From Mycobacterium sp. (lineage in GTDB: Bacteria; Actinomycetota; Actinomycetes; Mycobacteriales; Mycobacteriaceae), in NCBI GenBank assembly GCA_025965895.1, contig JAOPWC010000169.1, forward strand, positions 1 to 62,603: 62,603 nt of DNA, read 5' to 3'. The notes beneath the pieces were generated by a model that worked only from the letters and a program-made list of their open reading frames with translations, ran no database searches and was not told the DNA's origin. A program made the translations under genes and the position numbers. Below are positions 33,213 to 42,589 of this stretch, one piece after another (the first letter of the stretch is position 1; each line of letters opens with the position of its first letter).

Positions 33213-34412
33213 GTGCGGTCATTCACCGTCGACGAGCGCCGCAATCGGTTGGCGCGCCGTCACTTTCTTTCGGCCGACACTGCCCGACCCGTCACCTCGA
33301 TCACCGGGTCCTTGATCGGCCTGCACGCCAGCGACCCGGCGACGCCCTATCTGTCGCTGTGGGCGCGTAGCCGCGGATTCACGACCGATCACCTCGACCA
33401 GGAGCTATATCGCCGGCGCACCGTCGTCAAGCACCTCGCGATGCGACGTACGCTCTGGCTCGTCCGCGCCGACGATCTGGCGCTCATCCAAGCGGCAGCC
33501 AGTGATCGGGTCGCCGACAACGAGCGACGCCGGTTGATCGCCGACGTTCACAAGGCCGGCGTAGCCGCCGACGGCGAGGCCTGGCTCGACCGGGCCTGCG
33601 CCACGGTGCTCACGCACCTCGCGGAACACGGGGATGCCAGGAGCACCGAGCTTCGCGACGCGCTTCCCGAGCTGGCGGGCGCCATCGACCACGCGCCGGG
33701 TAAGCGGTGGGGTGGCGAGACACCGCTTGCACCAAGGGTTTTGACGGTGTTGTCAGTCCGCGGCGACATCATCCGCGGACCCAACGATGGCCGCTGGACC
33801 ACGTCAAGGCCGCGCTGGGTGCGCACTGGCGAATGGCTCAGCGAGGTGCCGGGACCGATGCCGCCCGAGACGGCGCGCGCCGAGCTGCTACGGCGTTGGC
33901 TGCGGGCGCTCGGGCCGGCGGGTGTCGCCGATGTCAAGTGGTGGTTCGGCACCACGCTGACCGCGGCACGGCAGGCGCTGCGCGACGTCGACGCCGTCGA
34001 GGTGGACGTGCACGGCACCTCCGGGTTCGCGCTCCCCGATGACCTTGCCCCTGAACCGGAACCGGAGCCCTGGGCGGCGCTGCTGCCCGGCCTGGATGTC
34101 ACGACGATGGGCTGGTTCGACCGGGACTGGTATCTCGGCGAGCACGGCAAGCAGGTGTTCGACAGGACCGGCAACGCCGGGCCGACCGCGTGGTGGAACG
34201 GCCGTGTGGTCGGCGGCTGGCACCAGGACACCGACGGGCGGGTGCAGATGCAGCTGCTCGAAGACCCGGGCCGCGAGGGCCGGCGCATGCTGCAACGGCG
34301 GGCCGACGAACTGACGGCCTGGCTTGACGGTGTCAGGGTGAGCCCGCGGTTCCCGTCGGTGCTGTCGAAATCGGGTGTGAATCGGGGACCGATCACCACC
34401 GTGGGGCGATGA
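33213..34412 (+). CDS. Winged-helix protein, AlkZ-like DNA glycosylase family (HTH_42)
   Basis: 399 aa from the GTG at 33213, 2 nt after the previous stop. It belongs to the winged-helix superfamily that includes the DNA glycosylases AlkZ/YcaQ, which unhook interstrand crosslinks. The family core is clear: SLIGLHASDPATPYLSLWAR, LYRRRTVVKHLAMRRTLWLV, GDARSTELRDALPEL and TAWWNGRVVGGW. The catalytic QxQ loop of AlkZ (GLQAQ) reads GLHAS, so the two glutamines are His and Ser; glycosylase activity is doubtful. It is convergent with uvrA. Confidence 0.8.
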   Translation: MRSFTVDERRNRLARRHFLSADTARPVTSITGSLIGLHASDPATPYLSLWARSRGFTTDHLDQELYRRRTVVKHLAMRRTLWLVRADDLALIQAAASDRVADNERRRLIADVHKAGVAADGEAWLDRACATVLTHLAEHGDARSTELRDALPELAGAIDHAPGKRWGGETPLAPRVLTVLSVRGDIIRGPNDGRWTTSRPRWVRTGEWLSEVPGPMPPETARAELLRRWLRALGPAGVADVKWWFGTTLTAARQALRDVDAVEVDVHGTSGFALPDDLAPEPEPEPWAALLPGLDVTTMGWFDRDWYLGEHGKQVFDRTGNAGPTAWWNGRVVGGWHQDTDGRVQMQLLEDPGREGRRMLQRRADELTAWLDGVRVSPRFPSVLSKSGVNRGPITTVGR

Positions 34413-34458
34413 CAGAGCCGTGGGTTTCGCGGTAGCGTTCGCCGGCTTGGGAATTCTT

Positions 34459-34479
34459 GTGCAGGGCGCGTTCCTGCAC
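34459..34479. terminator. Candidate bidirectional terminator between the AlkZ-like gene and uvrA
   Basis: A perfect 7-7-7 inverted repeat, GTGCAGG gcgcgtt CCTGCAC, lies in the 78-bp gap between two convergent genes. It is a GC-rich stem without a T tract on either side, typical of weak mycobacterial terminators. Termination in either direction is inferred. Confidence 0.45.
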
Positions 34480-34490
34480 TCGATGGTCTC

Positions 34491-37379
34491 CTAGGCGCCG
34501 ACTCTGCGCCGGCGTGGCGCGGGCAGGCCAAGCGCGTCGGCGAGGAAGAAGCCGGTGTAGCTGTCGGCGTTGGCCGCCACGTCCTCGGGGGTGCCCTGCG
34601 CGACTATCGTGCCGCCGGCGGAGCCGCCCTCGGGACCCATGTCGATGATCCAGTCCGCCGTCTTGATCACGTCGAGGTTGTGTTCGATCACGATCACCGT
34701 ATTGCCTTTGTCGACGAGGCCGTTGATCACGCTGAGCAGCTTGCTGATGTCCTCGAAATGCAACCCGGTCGTGGGCTCGTCGAGGATGTAGACCGTGCGC
34801 CCGGTGGAGCGCTTCTGCAGCTCGGCGGCCAGCTTGACGCGCTGCGCCTCGCCGCCCGACAGCGTCGGCGCCGGCTGCCCCAGCCGCACGTATCCGAGCC
34901 CGACATCGACCAGTGTCTGCAGATACCGGTGAATCGAGGTGATCGGTTCGAAGAATTCCGCCGCCTCTTCGATCGACATGTCGAGGACCTCGGCGATGGT
35001 CTTGCCCTTGTAGTGCACCTCGAGGGTTTCCCGGTTGTAGCGGGCGCCGTGGCACACCTCGCACGGCACATACACATCCGGCAGGAAGTTCATCTCGATC
35101 TTGATCGTGCCGTCGCCGGTGCAGGCCTCACAGCGACCGCCCTTGACGTTGAACGAGAACCGGCCGGGCTGGTACCCGCGGACCTTCGCCTCGGTGGTGG
35201 CCGCGAACAGCGTGCGGATCTTGTCGAAGACCCCGGTGTAGGTGGCCGGGTTCGACCGGGGCGTCCGCCCGATCGGCGACTGGTCGACGCGAACCAGCTT
35301 GTCGACGTTGTTGAGCCCCGTCACGCGGGTATGCCGGCCGGGCACCTGCCGTGCGCCGTTGAGCTTGTTTGCCAGCACCGCCGCGAGGATGTCGTTGACC
35401 AGCGTCGATTTGCCTGACCCGGACACCCCGGTGACCGCCGTCAGCACCCCGAGCGGGAAGGACACGTCGATGTCGCGCAGATTGTGCTCGCGGGCCGCCA
35501 CGACGGTCAGTTGTCTGCGTCGGTCGACCGGTCTACGGATCGCCGGGACATCAATGCTCCTGGCCCCGGCAAGGTACGCGCCGGTGATCGAGTCCTTATT
35601 GCGCAGCAGCTCGTCGTAGGTGCCGCTGTGCACGATCTGACCCCCGTGCTCCCCCGCCGCCGGGCCGATGTCCACGATCCAGTCCGCGTGCGCGATGGTG
35701 TCCAGGTCGTGCTCGACGACGATGAGCGTGTTGCCCAGGTCGCGCAGTCGGATCAACGTCTCGATCAGCCTGCGGTTGTCGCGCTGGTGCAGACCGATCG
35801 ACGGCTCGTCGAGCACGTACAGCACACCGACCAGACCGGAGCCGATCTGCGTGGCAAGCCGAATACGTTGCGCCTCACCGCCCGACAGCGTTGCCGCCGC
35901 CCGTGACAACGACAGGTATTCGAGCCCGACGTCGAGCAGGAACCCGAGCCGCGACTGGATTTCCTTGAGCACCTGACCGGCGATCGCCTGCTCCCGCGTT
36001 CCAAGGGTGAGCGCGTTGAGAAATTCGGCCGCCTCGGAGATCGACAGGTTGGACACCTCGGCGATCGATTTCGCCCCGTACCCGTCGGCGGAGAGAGTGA
36101 CCGCCAGGATCTCCGGCTTCAGCCGCGTTCCGTGACAGATTGGACACGGCACGTCGCGCATGAAGCCGTCGTAGCGCTCCTTCATCTGCTCGGACTCGGT
36201 CTGATCCATCTTGCGCTGCAGGAACGCCATCACGCCTTCGAAGTCGGCGTAGTAGGAGCGGACGCGGCCGTAGCGGTTGCGGTAGCGGACGTGCACCTGC
36301 TCGTCGCTTCCCTCGAGGATCGCCTTACGCGCCCTGGCCGGCAGCTTTCGCCACGGAGTGTTCACGTCGAAGCCCATCGCCTCACCGAGGCTGGCCATCA
36401 TCCGGGTGAAATACTCCGCGGTGTGCCCCATCGACCACGGCGCCACCGCGCCTTCGGCCAGCGTCAGATCAGGGTCCGGCACGACGAGGTCCGGGTCGAC
36501 TTCTTTGCGGATCCCCAGGCCCGCACACTCGGGGCACGCGCCGTACGGGGAGTTGAACGAAAACGACCGGGGCTCAAGGTCATCGACAGCCAGCGGATGC
36601 CCGTTCGGGCAGGCCAGCTTCTCCGAGAACCGCTGCTCTCGGTGTGGATGCCCGTGCTCGTGATCGACGAACTCCAGCACGACGATGCCGTCGGCCAGCT
36701 GCAACGCGGTCTCCACCGAGTCGGTGAGCCGCTGCTTGGCGGACGGCTTGACGGTCAGCCGGTCCACGACCACCTCGATGTCGTGCTTCTCCTGCTTCTT
36801 CAGCTTCGGCGGATCGGTGAGCGAGCGAACCACGGCGTCGACCCGCACCCGGCTGTAGCCCTGCGAGTTGAGCTTCTCGAACAGGTCCGCGAACTCACCC
36901 TTACGGGTGCGCACCACCGGAGCCAACACCTGGAACCGGGTGCCCTCCGGCATCGCGAGCACCTGGTCGACGATCTGCTGCGGCGTCTGGCGGGCGATAC
37001 GCTCACCGCACACCGGGCAGTGCGGGGTGCCGGCGCGCGCATACAGCAACCGGAGGTAGTCGTAAACCTCGGTGATCGTGCCGACCGTCGACCGTGGGTT
37101 GCGGTTCGTGGACTTCTGGTCGATCGACACCGCCGGCGACAGGCCCTCGATGAAGTCGACATCCGGCTTGTCCATCTGGCCGAGGAACTGACGCGCATAC
37201 GCCGACAGCGACTCGACGTAGCGACGCTGACCCTCGGCGAAGATCGTGTCGAACGCCAACGACGACTTCCCGGACCCGGACAGGCCGGTGAAGACAATCA
37301 GGGCCTCGCGCGGCAGGTCAAGGTCGACGCTTCGCAGGTTGTGCTCGCGCGCACCCTTGACGATCAGGCGGTCAGCCAC
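34491..37379 (-). CDS. uvrA: Excinuclease ABC subunit A
   Basis: The damage-sensing ATPase of nucleotide excision repair. The 962 aa hold two ABC ATPase domains: GLSGSGKSSLAF and LSGGEAQRIRLATQ with YVLDEPSIGLH, then GVSGSGKSTLVN and LSGGEAQRVKLAAEL with YILDEPTTGLH. Zinc-finger cysteines are present (CPVCGERI, CPECAGLG, CEACTGDG). A GTG at 37379 gives MADRLIVKGAREHNLRSV, the normal start. Complete and conserved. Confidence 0.98.
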   Translation of the reverse strand: MADRLIVKGAREHNLRSVDLDLPREALIVFTGLSGSGKSSLAFDTIFAEGQRRYVESLSAYARQFLGQMDKPDVDFIEGLSPAVSIDQKSTNRNPRSTVGTITEVYDYLRLLYARAGTPHCPVCGERIARQTPQQIVDQVLAMPEGTRFQVLAPVVRTRKGEFADLFEKLNSQGYSRVRVDAVVRSLTDPPKLKKQEKHDIEVVVDRLTVKPSAKQRLTDSVETALQLADGIVVLEFVDHEHGHPHREQRFSEKLACPNGHPLAVDDLEPRSFSFNSPYGACPECAGLGIRKEVDPDLVVPDPDLTLAEGAVAPWSMGHTAEYFTRMMASLGEAMGFDVNTPWRKLPARARKAILEGSDEQVHVRYRNRYGRVRSYYADFEGVMAFLQRKMDQTESEQMKERYDGFMRDVPCPICHGTRLKPEILAVTLSADGYGAKSIAEVSNLSISEAAEFLNALTLGTREQAIAGQVLKEIQSRLGFLLDVGLEYLSLSRAAATLSGGEAQRIRLATQIGSGLVGVLYVLDEPSIGLHQRDNRRLIETLIRLRDLGNTLIVVEHDLDTIAHADWIVDIGPAAGEHGGQIVHSGTYDELLRNKDSITGAYLAGARSIDVPAIRRPVDRRRQLTVVAAREHNLRDIDVSFPLGVLTAVTGVSGSGKSTLVNDILAAVLANKLNGARQVPGRHTRVTGLNNVDKLVRVDQSPIGRTPRSNPATYTGVFDKIRTLFAATTEAKVRGYQPGRFSFNVKGGRCEACTGDGTIKIEMNFLPDVYVPCEVCHGARYNRETLEVHYKGKTIAEVLDMSIEEAAEFFEPITSIHRYLQTLVDVGLGYVRLGQPAPTLSGGEAQRVKLAAELQKRSTGRTVYILDEPTTGLHFEDISKLLSVINGLVDKGNTVIVIEHNLDVIKTADWIIDMGPEGGSAGGTIVAQGTPEDVAANADSYTGFFLADALGLPAPRRRRVGA

Positions 37380-37510
37380 TCAGTCCCTTCCCCTGGATAT
37401 ACCGGCACGTTGCCATGCTATGTGGGCCCACCGACAAGCCGCTCCGCGGTTCGCGCCACTCGTGCACGAGCGGCAGGCACCCCAACCGCTGCGGGGGATA
37501 ACGTAAGGGC

Positions 37511-38188
37511 ATGACAGCCGTCGACGACAACTACACGGGCCATGTGGACCCGGGGACCCCCGCGCGCCGCACTCTGCCGGGCGCAACGATCGTGAAAGCT
37601 TCGGTAGGCCCCATGGATAACAACGCATACCTGGTCACATGTTCCGAAACCGGCGAATCGCTGCTCATCGACGCCGCGAACGACGCGGACGACTTGATCG
37701 ACCTGGTGCGTACTCACGCCCCGAAGCTGGCACTGATCGTCACGTCACACCAGCACTTCGATCACTGGCAGGCGCTGCAAGCCGTGGTGGAGGCCACCGG
37801 CGCACCGACGGCCGCCCACGAACTTGACGCCGGGCCGCTGCCGGTCAGGCCGGACCGACTGCTGGCCGAGGGCGACAGGGTCGACGTCGGCCGGTTGTCT
37901 TTCGACGTCATCCACCTGCGGGGGCACACCCCTGGCTCCGTCGCGCTGGCACTGGGTGGCGAGGCCACGGGCGGCGCGACGCAGTTGTTCACGGGCGACT
38001 GCCTGTTCCCGGGCGGTGTTGGGCGGACAACAAAACCGGCCGAGTTCGAATCGCTTCTCGACGGCGTGAAAACGAGCATCTTCGACCGTTTCGGCGACGA
38101 GACCGTTGTCTATCCCGGACACGGCGATGACACCACCCTCGGGGTGGAGCGCCCACACCTGGAGGAATGGCGCACACGGGGCTGGTGA
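37511..38188 (+). CDS. Metallo-beta-lactamase-fold hydrolase (Rv1637c-like)
   Basis: 225 aa with a glyoxalase II/MBL fold. The metal ligands are visible: TSHQHFDHWQAL (HxHxDH), LRGHTPGSVALAL, FTGDCLFPGGVGR (Asp) and YPGHGDDT (His). A small cytosolic thioesterase-type hydrolase; the substrate is unknown. ATG at 37511, divergent from uvrA by about 130 bp. Confidence 0.9.
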   Translation: MTAVDDNYTGHVDPGTPARRTLPGATIVKASVGPMDNNAYLVTCSETGESLLIDAANDADDLIDLVRTHAPKLALIVTSHQHFDHWQALQAVVEATGAPTAAHELDAGPLPVRPDRLLAEGDRVDVGRLSFDVIHLRGHTPGSVALALGGEATGGATQLFTGDCLFPGGVGRTTKPAEFESLLDGVKTSIFDRFGDETVVYPGHGDDTTLGVERPHLEEWRTRGW

Positions 38189-38451
38189 CAGACAAGGGTG
38201 CCCGCCGAGCTCACCCAGTCGGAGAGCCGGTAGTGAGCCAGTTCGAAGTTGCACGAACCGAGGGCCAGCAGGCGTTCAATCATCTGACCGGTTGCGGGGC
38301 TTCCCACCCGTTCCCGACACGACGGCGCGACCGTTATTCAGCAAATCTGCGATATCGCTGTACGAACGCTGAGATACTCGGTGGGTTGCGGCAGCGCGCT
38401 GAAAACCGTTGGCCGCGCCTCGCAGTCGCCCGAAAGTCCAGGTGATCGTCG

Positions 38452-39285
38452 ATGCGGATCATCGTCACCGGTGGCAACAGCGGCATCGGCAAAGCGACCG
38501 CCACGGCGCTGGCGGCCGCCGGTCACAGTGTGGTCATCGCCTGCCGGACCATCCCCAAGGGGGAGCAGGCCGCCGCCGAGATGGTGGGCGACGTCGAGGT
38601 GTGCCACCTCGATCTCGCCGAGTTGGCCAGTGTGCGCAAGTTCGCCGACTCGGTGGAGACTGTTGACGTCCTGGTGAACAACGCGGGCGTGCTGGGTTTG
38701 CCGCTGACCCGGACGGCCGACGGTTTCGAGGCGCACATGGGCACCAACCACCTGGGCCATTTCGCCTTGACGTGTCTGCTCGGCGACAAGATCACGGACC
38801 GGGTGGTCTCGGTGGGCAGCGCGGGCTACGCCCTGGGCCGCATTCACTTCGACGACCTGAACTGGCATACCCGCGAATACTCGAAGTGGACGGCCTACGG
38901 GGAATCCAAGCTGGCCATCATGCTCTTCATCCACGAGTTGGCCAGGCGGGGCGTCCGGGCGTACGTGGCCGATCCGGGTGGGGCGGACACCGACATCACC
39001 AGGTACAGCACCGGTTTCCTGGGCTGGATGCGTGACCACAGGCCCGTCGGCCTGGCCGCGCAGAGCGCGCCCGCCGCGGCGCGGTCCACTATCCAGGCGG
39101 TGACGACGGGTCTGCCCAGCGGAACCAGTTTTGTGCCGCGCTTCAAACAGTGGGGCAAGCCGAAGGCCACCAAACCACTCAAGAAGGCCCGCGATCCGAC
39201 GATGGCCCGCCGGCTGTGGGACCTTTCCGCCGAGCTGACCGGCTGCGACTGGCACGGGCCGAGCCCACAGGAGATGCGCACGTAA
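38452..39285 (+). CDS. Short-chain dehydrogenase/reductase
   Basis: 277 aa, NAD(P)-dependent. Cofactor motif TGGNSGIGKATA, NNAGVLG, the catalytic Ser in VSVGSAGYALG and YGESK (Tyr/Lys) are all present. The N-terminus starts directly with the first beta strand (MRIIVTGG). The ATG has AGGTGATCG upstream. The 263-bp gap before it shows no gene. It is convergent with the universal stress protein gene. Confidence 0.9.
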   Translation: MRIIVTGGNSGIGKATATALAAAGHSVVIACRTIPKGEQAAAEMVGDVEVCHLDLAELASVRKFADSVETVDVLVNNAGVLGLPLTRTADGFEAHMGTNHLGHFALTCLLGDKITDRVVSVGSAGYALGRIHFDDLNWHTREYSKWTAYGESKLAIMLFIHELARRGVRAYVADPGGADTDITRYSTGFLGWMRDHRPVGLAAQSAPAAARSTIQAVTTGLPSGTSFVPRFKQWGKPKATKPLKKARDPTMARRLWDLSAELTGCDWHGPSPQEMRT

Positions 39286-39393
39286 ATCGCCATGCGCAAC
39301 GGGCCTGACAGCTAGCTTTTGGCTGCGAGGACTCCGCGATCGGCGCCCAGCGTCCCACCTCGGGAATGGCGCGAGCGCGGCCGGTAGCGGCGT

Positions 39394-39840
39394 TCAGCCG
39401 GTGGTGTGGACGATCAGCACATCGCTCTTCGACCGGCGCGAGACGTTCGCCGGCACGGACCCGAGCAACCGTCCGGTGATGGTGCTCAAGCCGACGTTGC
39501 CGACCACGAGCAGATCGGCGCTGACCTCCTCGGCAAGGTCGACCAGAGCGTCGACCGGTGCACCGACGATCGGGCGTTCTTCGATGTCCTTGGCGCCGGC
39601 GGCCTTGGCCCTGTCGCGCGCTTCCCGCAGGATCGCATAGATGGGCGCGTTGCCCTGCGCCTTGTAGCCCTCGTCCTTCAGGACGTCCGCTGCCCGGGGA
39701 TCGTCGCCCTGTGGAAAGTAGGCGGTCGCCACGATCAGTTTCGCGTTCGAGCCGCCGGCGATCTCGCCGGCACGGTCGACCGCGCGCAGCGAGGAGTCCG
39801 AGCCGTCGGTCCCGACCACGATGGTCCGATAGGCGCTCAT
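39394..39840 (-). CDS. Universal stress protein (Rv1636-like)
   Basis: 148 aa, a single UspA domain. VVGTDGSDSSLRAVDRA is the first strand and loop; the ATP/cAMP-binding motif is VVGNVGLSTITGRLLGSVPA (GxxG-x9-GS/T). The M. tuberculosis homologue binds cAMP, which is notable with the adenylate cyclase at 23.7 kb. Start has GGGAGGG. Divergent from the mannosyltransferase gene by 340 bp. Confidence 0.92.
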   Translation of the reverse strand: MSAYRTIVVGTDGSDSSLRAVDRAGEIAGGSNAKLIVATAYFPQGDDPRAADVLKDEGYKAQGNAPIYAILREARDRAKAAGAKDIEERPIVGAPVDALVDLAEEVSADLLVVGNVGLSTITGRLLGSVPANVSRRSKSDVLIVHTTG

Positions 39841-40180
39841 CTACCCTCCCAGTGTCATTTGCAAACGCCACCGCAGACAGTAACGCGTCGCTGCCCAACG
39901 GTGGGTCTGATTGGCGACACCTTATCGTTTGCGGGGGTCCGTGCCTATTCGCGACGCGCAGGCCGACTTTGTTCGCCGGCACGAAGAAAGTGGCACGTCT
40001 GCGATGTCATTCGACGCAATACCGCTGTAGCTGAAGCGGTTTCGCCGCTCGACCGATGCGTATCGCGCCGGGTCATCAATGTCACAGCAGCAGCGGGCAA
40101 TTCACGCCGCCGCCGGTGGTAACCGCGGATCCACGTTTTGACACTCCGCCGCCGAGGCTTACACCCTAGACTCCCAGGTA
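39841..40180. other. Intergenic region between the Usp and mannosyltransferase genes
   Basis: 340 bp without a credible gene. It must hold divergent promoters. On the plus strand TAGACT (40167-40172) is a good -10 about 8 nt before the GTG start at 40181, indicating a leaderless mRNA; TTGACA at 40138-40143 is too far (23 bp) to be its -35. A small inverted repeat, ACCGCT...AGCGGT, lies at 40021-40040. Confidence 0.6.
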
Positions 40181-41824
40181 GTGCAGTCGCAGACCCTGAG
40201 CCCCGAACGCGCGACGGGCGTGCGTCCTGCTGCCCGGAAACCAGCCGGAGCGTTCGACCCCGTCGCGGTCGCCGTGCTGACCATAGCCATTTCCCTCGCC
40301 GGTGCGAGCCGACCGTCGCTGTGGTTCGACGAGGCGGCAACGATCTCGGCCGCAAAGAACCGATCGCTTCCGGAGTTGTGGCAGATGCTCGGCAACATCG
40401 ACGCGGTGCACGGGGTGTATTACCTGCTGATGCACGGCTGGTTCGCGATCGCTCCAGCCACCGAATTCTGGTCGCGCGTCCCGAGCGCCCTGGCAGTGGG
40501 CGTGGCGGCTGCCGGCATCGTCGTGCTGGCCAGGCAGTTCTCCGCCCGGTCGGTGGCGGTGTGTGCGGGTGTGGTTTTCGCGATCCTGCCTCGCACCACA
40601 TGGGCCGGCATCGAAGCTCGCTCGTATGCGTTCACGGTCGTGGCCGCGGTCTGGCTGACGATCCTGGTGGTGGCAGCTGTCCGGCGCCCCCGGCCGTCGC
40701 GGTGGTTGCTGTACGCGGTCGTGTTGTTGTCGGTGATCCTCCTCAACATGTTTTTGGTGTTGTTGGTGCCGGTCTACGGTGCGCTGCTGGCCGTGCTGTC
40801 GGCGCGACGGTCGGCGGTCGTCTGGTGGGCGGTGACCTCGACGGCGGTGGTTTCGGGGGTCATTCCCTTTATGCTCTTCGCACATGGGCAGATACGTCAG
40901 GTGGCGTGGATCTTCCCGATTGGCACACGCACCTTCCGCGACGTGGCCGTGCAGCAGTATTTCGACAAGAGCGTCCCCTTTGCGATCGGCGCCGGCGTTG
41001 TCATCGCCGCCGCGCTGGTCGTCGCGTGGGCGCACCCCAATCCATGTCCGGATGCCGGGACCGGGACCCTTCTGCTGATCACGCTCGCGTGGATCGGGAT
41101 ACCGACGGCGGTGCTGATCGTGTACTCCGCGCTCTGCGAGCCTCTCTACTACCCCCGGTATCTCTGCTTCACCGCGCCGGCGATGGCCGTGCTCCTGGGG
41201 ATCTGCATCGTCGCGGTCGCGCGTAATCCGTTGCCGATCGCCGGTGTGCTGGTCGCGGTCGCCGCGTCGGCAGTGCCCAATTATCTGTTCAGCCAACGCG
41301 GTGCGTATGCGAAAGAGGGGATGGATTTCAGCCAGGTCGCCGACATCCTCACGTACCACGCTGTCCCGGGGGACTGCCTTCTTCTGGACAACACCACGGC
41401 ATGGGCTCCCGGCCCGGTCCGCCCGATCACGGCGGCACGCCCGGCCGCGTACGGCAAGCTGAAGGACGTCGGTCGCGGTATGCCGGCGGCCGACCGACAC
41501 ACGCTGTGGGATGGCCAAATCCCGGTCTGGGCGGTCGCGGACAGAATCAGACAATGCGGGCTCATCTGGACAGTGACCGACCGCGACAAAACGCTCCCCG
41601 ACCATGCGAGCGGCACGGCATTGTCGGCGGGGCCCAGAATGGCACGCGCGCCCGCATACCAGGTCCAAGCCAAATTCGGCTTCCACATCGTCGAGCGATG
41701 GCAGTTCAGCTTCGCCCAGATCACCAAGTCCACTCGATACAGCGACCTCGCGGGTGATGGGGGTGATGGAGATGCATGCGCCAGGGGCACAAGACTTCGT
41801 ACCGGACACACACGACCTGGCTGA
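40181..41824 (+). CDS. GT-C family mannosyltransferase (Rv1635c/CapA-like)
   Basis: 547 aa with about ten membrane helices. The GT-C family acidic motif lies in the first extracytoplasmic loop (SLWFDEAATIS). In M. tuberculosis Rv1635c adds the first mannose of the mannose caps of lipoarabinomannan from a polyprenyl-phosphate mannose donor; assignment here is by position and family. The soluble C-terminal part begins near residue 370. The GTG at 40181 lies 8 nt after a TAGACT -10. The last 59 nt overlap udgX. Confidence 0.82.
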   Translation: MQSQTLSPERATGVRPAARKPAGAFDPVAVAVLTIAISLAGASRPSLWFDEAATISAAKNRSLPELWQMLGNIDAVHGVYYLLMHGWFAIAPATEFWSRVPSALAVGVAAAGIVVLARQFSARSVAVCAGVVFAILPRTTWAGIEARSYAFTVVAAVWLTILVVAAVRRPRPSRWLLYAVVLLSVILLNMFLVLLVPVYGALLAVLSARRSAVVWWAVTSTAVVSGVIPFMLFAHGQIRQVAWIFPIGTRTFRDVAVQQYFDKSVPFAIGAGVVIAAALVVAWAHPNPCPDAGTGTLLLITLAWIGIPTAVLIVYSALCEPLYYPRYLCFTAPAMAVLLGICIVAVARNPLPIAGVLVAVAASAVPNYLFSQRGAYAKEGMDFSQVADILTYHAVPGDCLLLDNTTAWAPGPVRPITAARPAAYGKLKDVGRGMPAADRHTLWDGQIPVWAVADRIRQCGLIWTVTDRDKTLPDHASGTALSAGPRMARAPAYQVQAKFGFHIVERWQFSFAQITKSTRYSDLAGDGGDGDACARGTRLRTGHTRPG

Positions 41825-42425
41825 TCTGGCGGCCGCCGCCAGTCGTTGTCGCGGTTGTGACCTCTACCAGTACGCCGACAAAGCCGTGTTCGGCGCCGGT
41901 TCACCAGACGCCCGGATGATGCTGGTTGGCGAACAGCCCGGCGACCAGGAGGACCGTGCCGGGCTGCCCTTCGTCGGCCCGGCGGGGCGACTGCTCGACA
42001 AGGCGCTCGCCGCAGCGGACATCGACCGCAGGCAGGTGTATGTCACCAATGCGGTCAAACACTTCAAGTTCACGCGTGCGGAGCGTGGCAAACGCCGAAT
42101 CCACAAGACACCCAGCAGAACCGAGGTGATCGCTTGCCGGCCGTGGCTGATTGCCGAGTTGACCACGGTGCAACCGGACGTCGTGGTGCTGATGGGCGCC
42201 ACTGCGGCGAAGTCGTTGATGGGCAATGAGTTCCGACTGACTCAGCACCGGGGCGAAGCGCTGCGGTTGCCTGATGAGGACCCGGCTCTGAAGCTTGACG
42301 TCGACCCCGAAGTGGTCGCGACAATTCACCCTTCTGCGGTGCTGCGTGGACCGCCGGAGGATCGGGACCAGGCGTTCGACACGCTGGTGTCCGACCTCAG
42401 GTTCGCCGGAAGCCTGTTGGGTTAG
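41766..42425 (+). CDS. udgX: UdgX: uracil-DNA glycosylase that crosslinks to uracil-DNA
   Basis: 219 aa of the family 4-like uracil-DNA glycosylases. GEQPG (residues about 55-59), FVGPAGRLLDKAL and the C-terminal HPSAVLRG are present. The diagnostic UdgX insert KRRIHKTPSRTE (residues 109-120) carries His113, which in characterised UdgX forms a covalent bond to the abasic sugar. Cysteines CRGC near residue 28 and CRPW near 124 fit the Fe-S cluster. In-frame ATGs at 41757, 41766 and 41772 are possible starts. It overlaps the mannosyltransferase 3' end by 59 nt. Confidence 0.9.
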   Translation: MEMHAPGAQDFVPDTHDLADLAAAASRCRGCDLYQYADKAVFGAGSPDARMMLVGEQPGDQEDRAGLPFVGPAGRLLDKALAAADIDRRQVYVTNAVKHFKFTRAERGKRRIHKTPSRTEVIACRPWLIAELTTVQPDVVVLMGATAAKSLMGNEFRLTQHRGEALRLPDEDPALKLDVDPEVVATIHPSAVLRGPPEDRDQAFDTLVSDLRFAGSLLG

Positions 42426-42589
42426 CCGTGCGCTACGACGTCGGCTGAGAGTTGCAGTCCAACGACTACACACCCCCGGCTGCGTGCGGGCGCCCCCACG
42501 CCACCGGCGACGAAAGCCGATGCCGTGGTCTTGCGTACCGGTGTGCAGTCGTCCTGTGACACCCTGTCGGCAATGGAGGTCGAGACGTG

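Noticed and set aside
36132..37514. 460-aa plus-strand ORF across uvrA
   Set aside because: Antisense shadow of uvrA.
40138..40172. TTGACA and TAGACT as a promoter pair before the mannosyltransferase
   Set aside because: Spacing of 23 bp is too long; only the TAGACT is kept as a -10 candidate.
40166..41809. 547-aa minus-strand ORF across the mannosyltransferase
   Set aside because: Arg/His/Asp-rich shadow of the plus-strand membrane protein.
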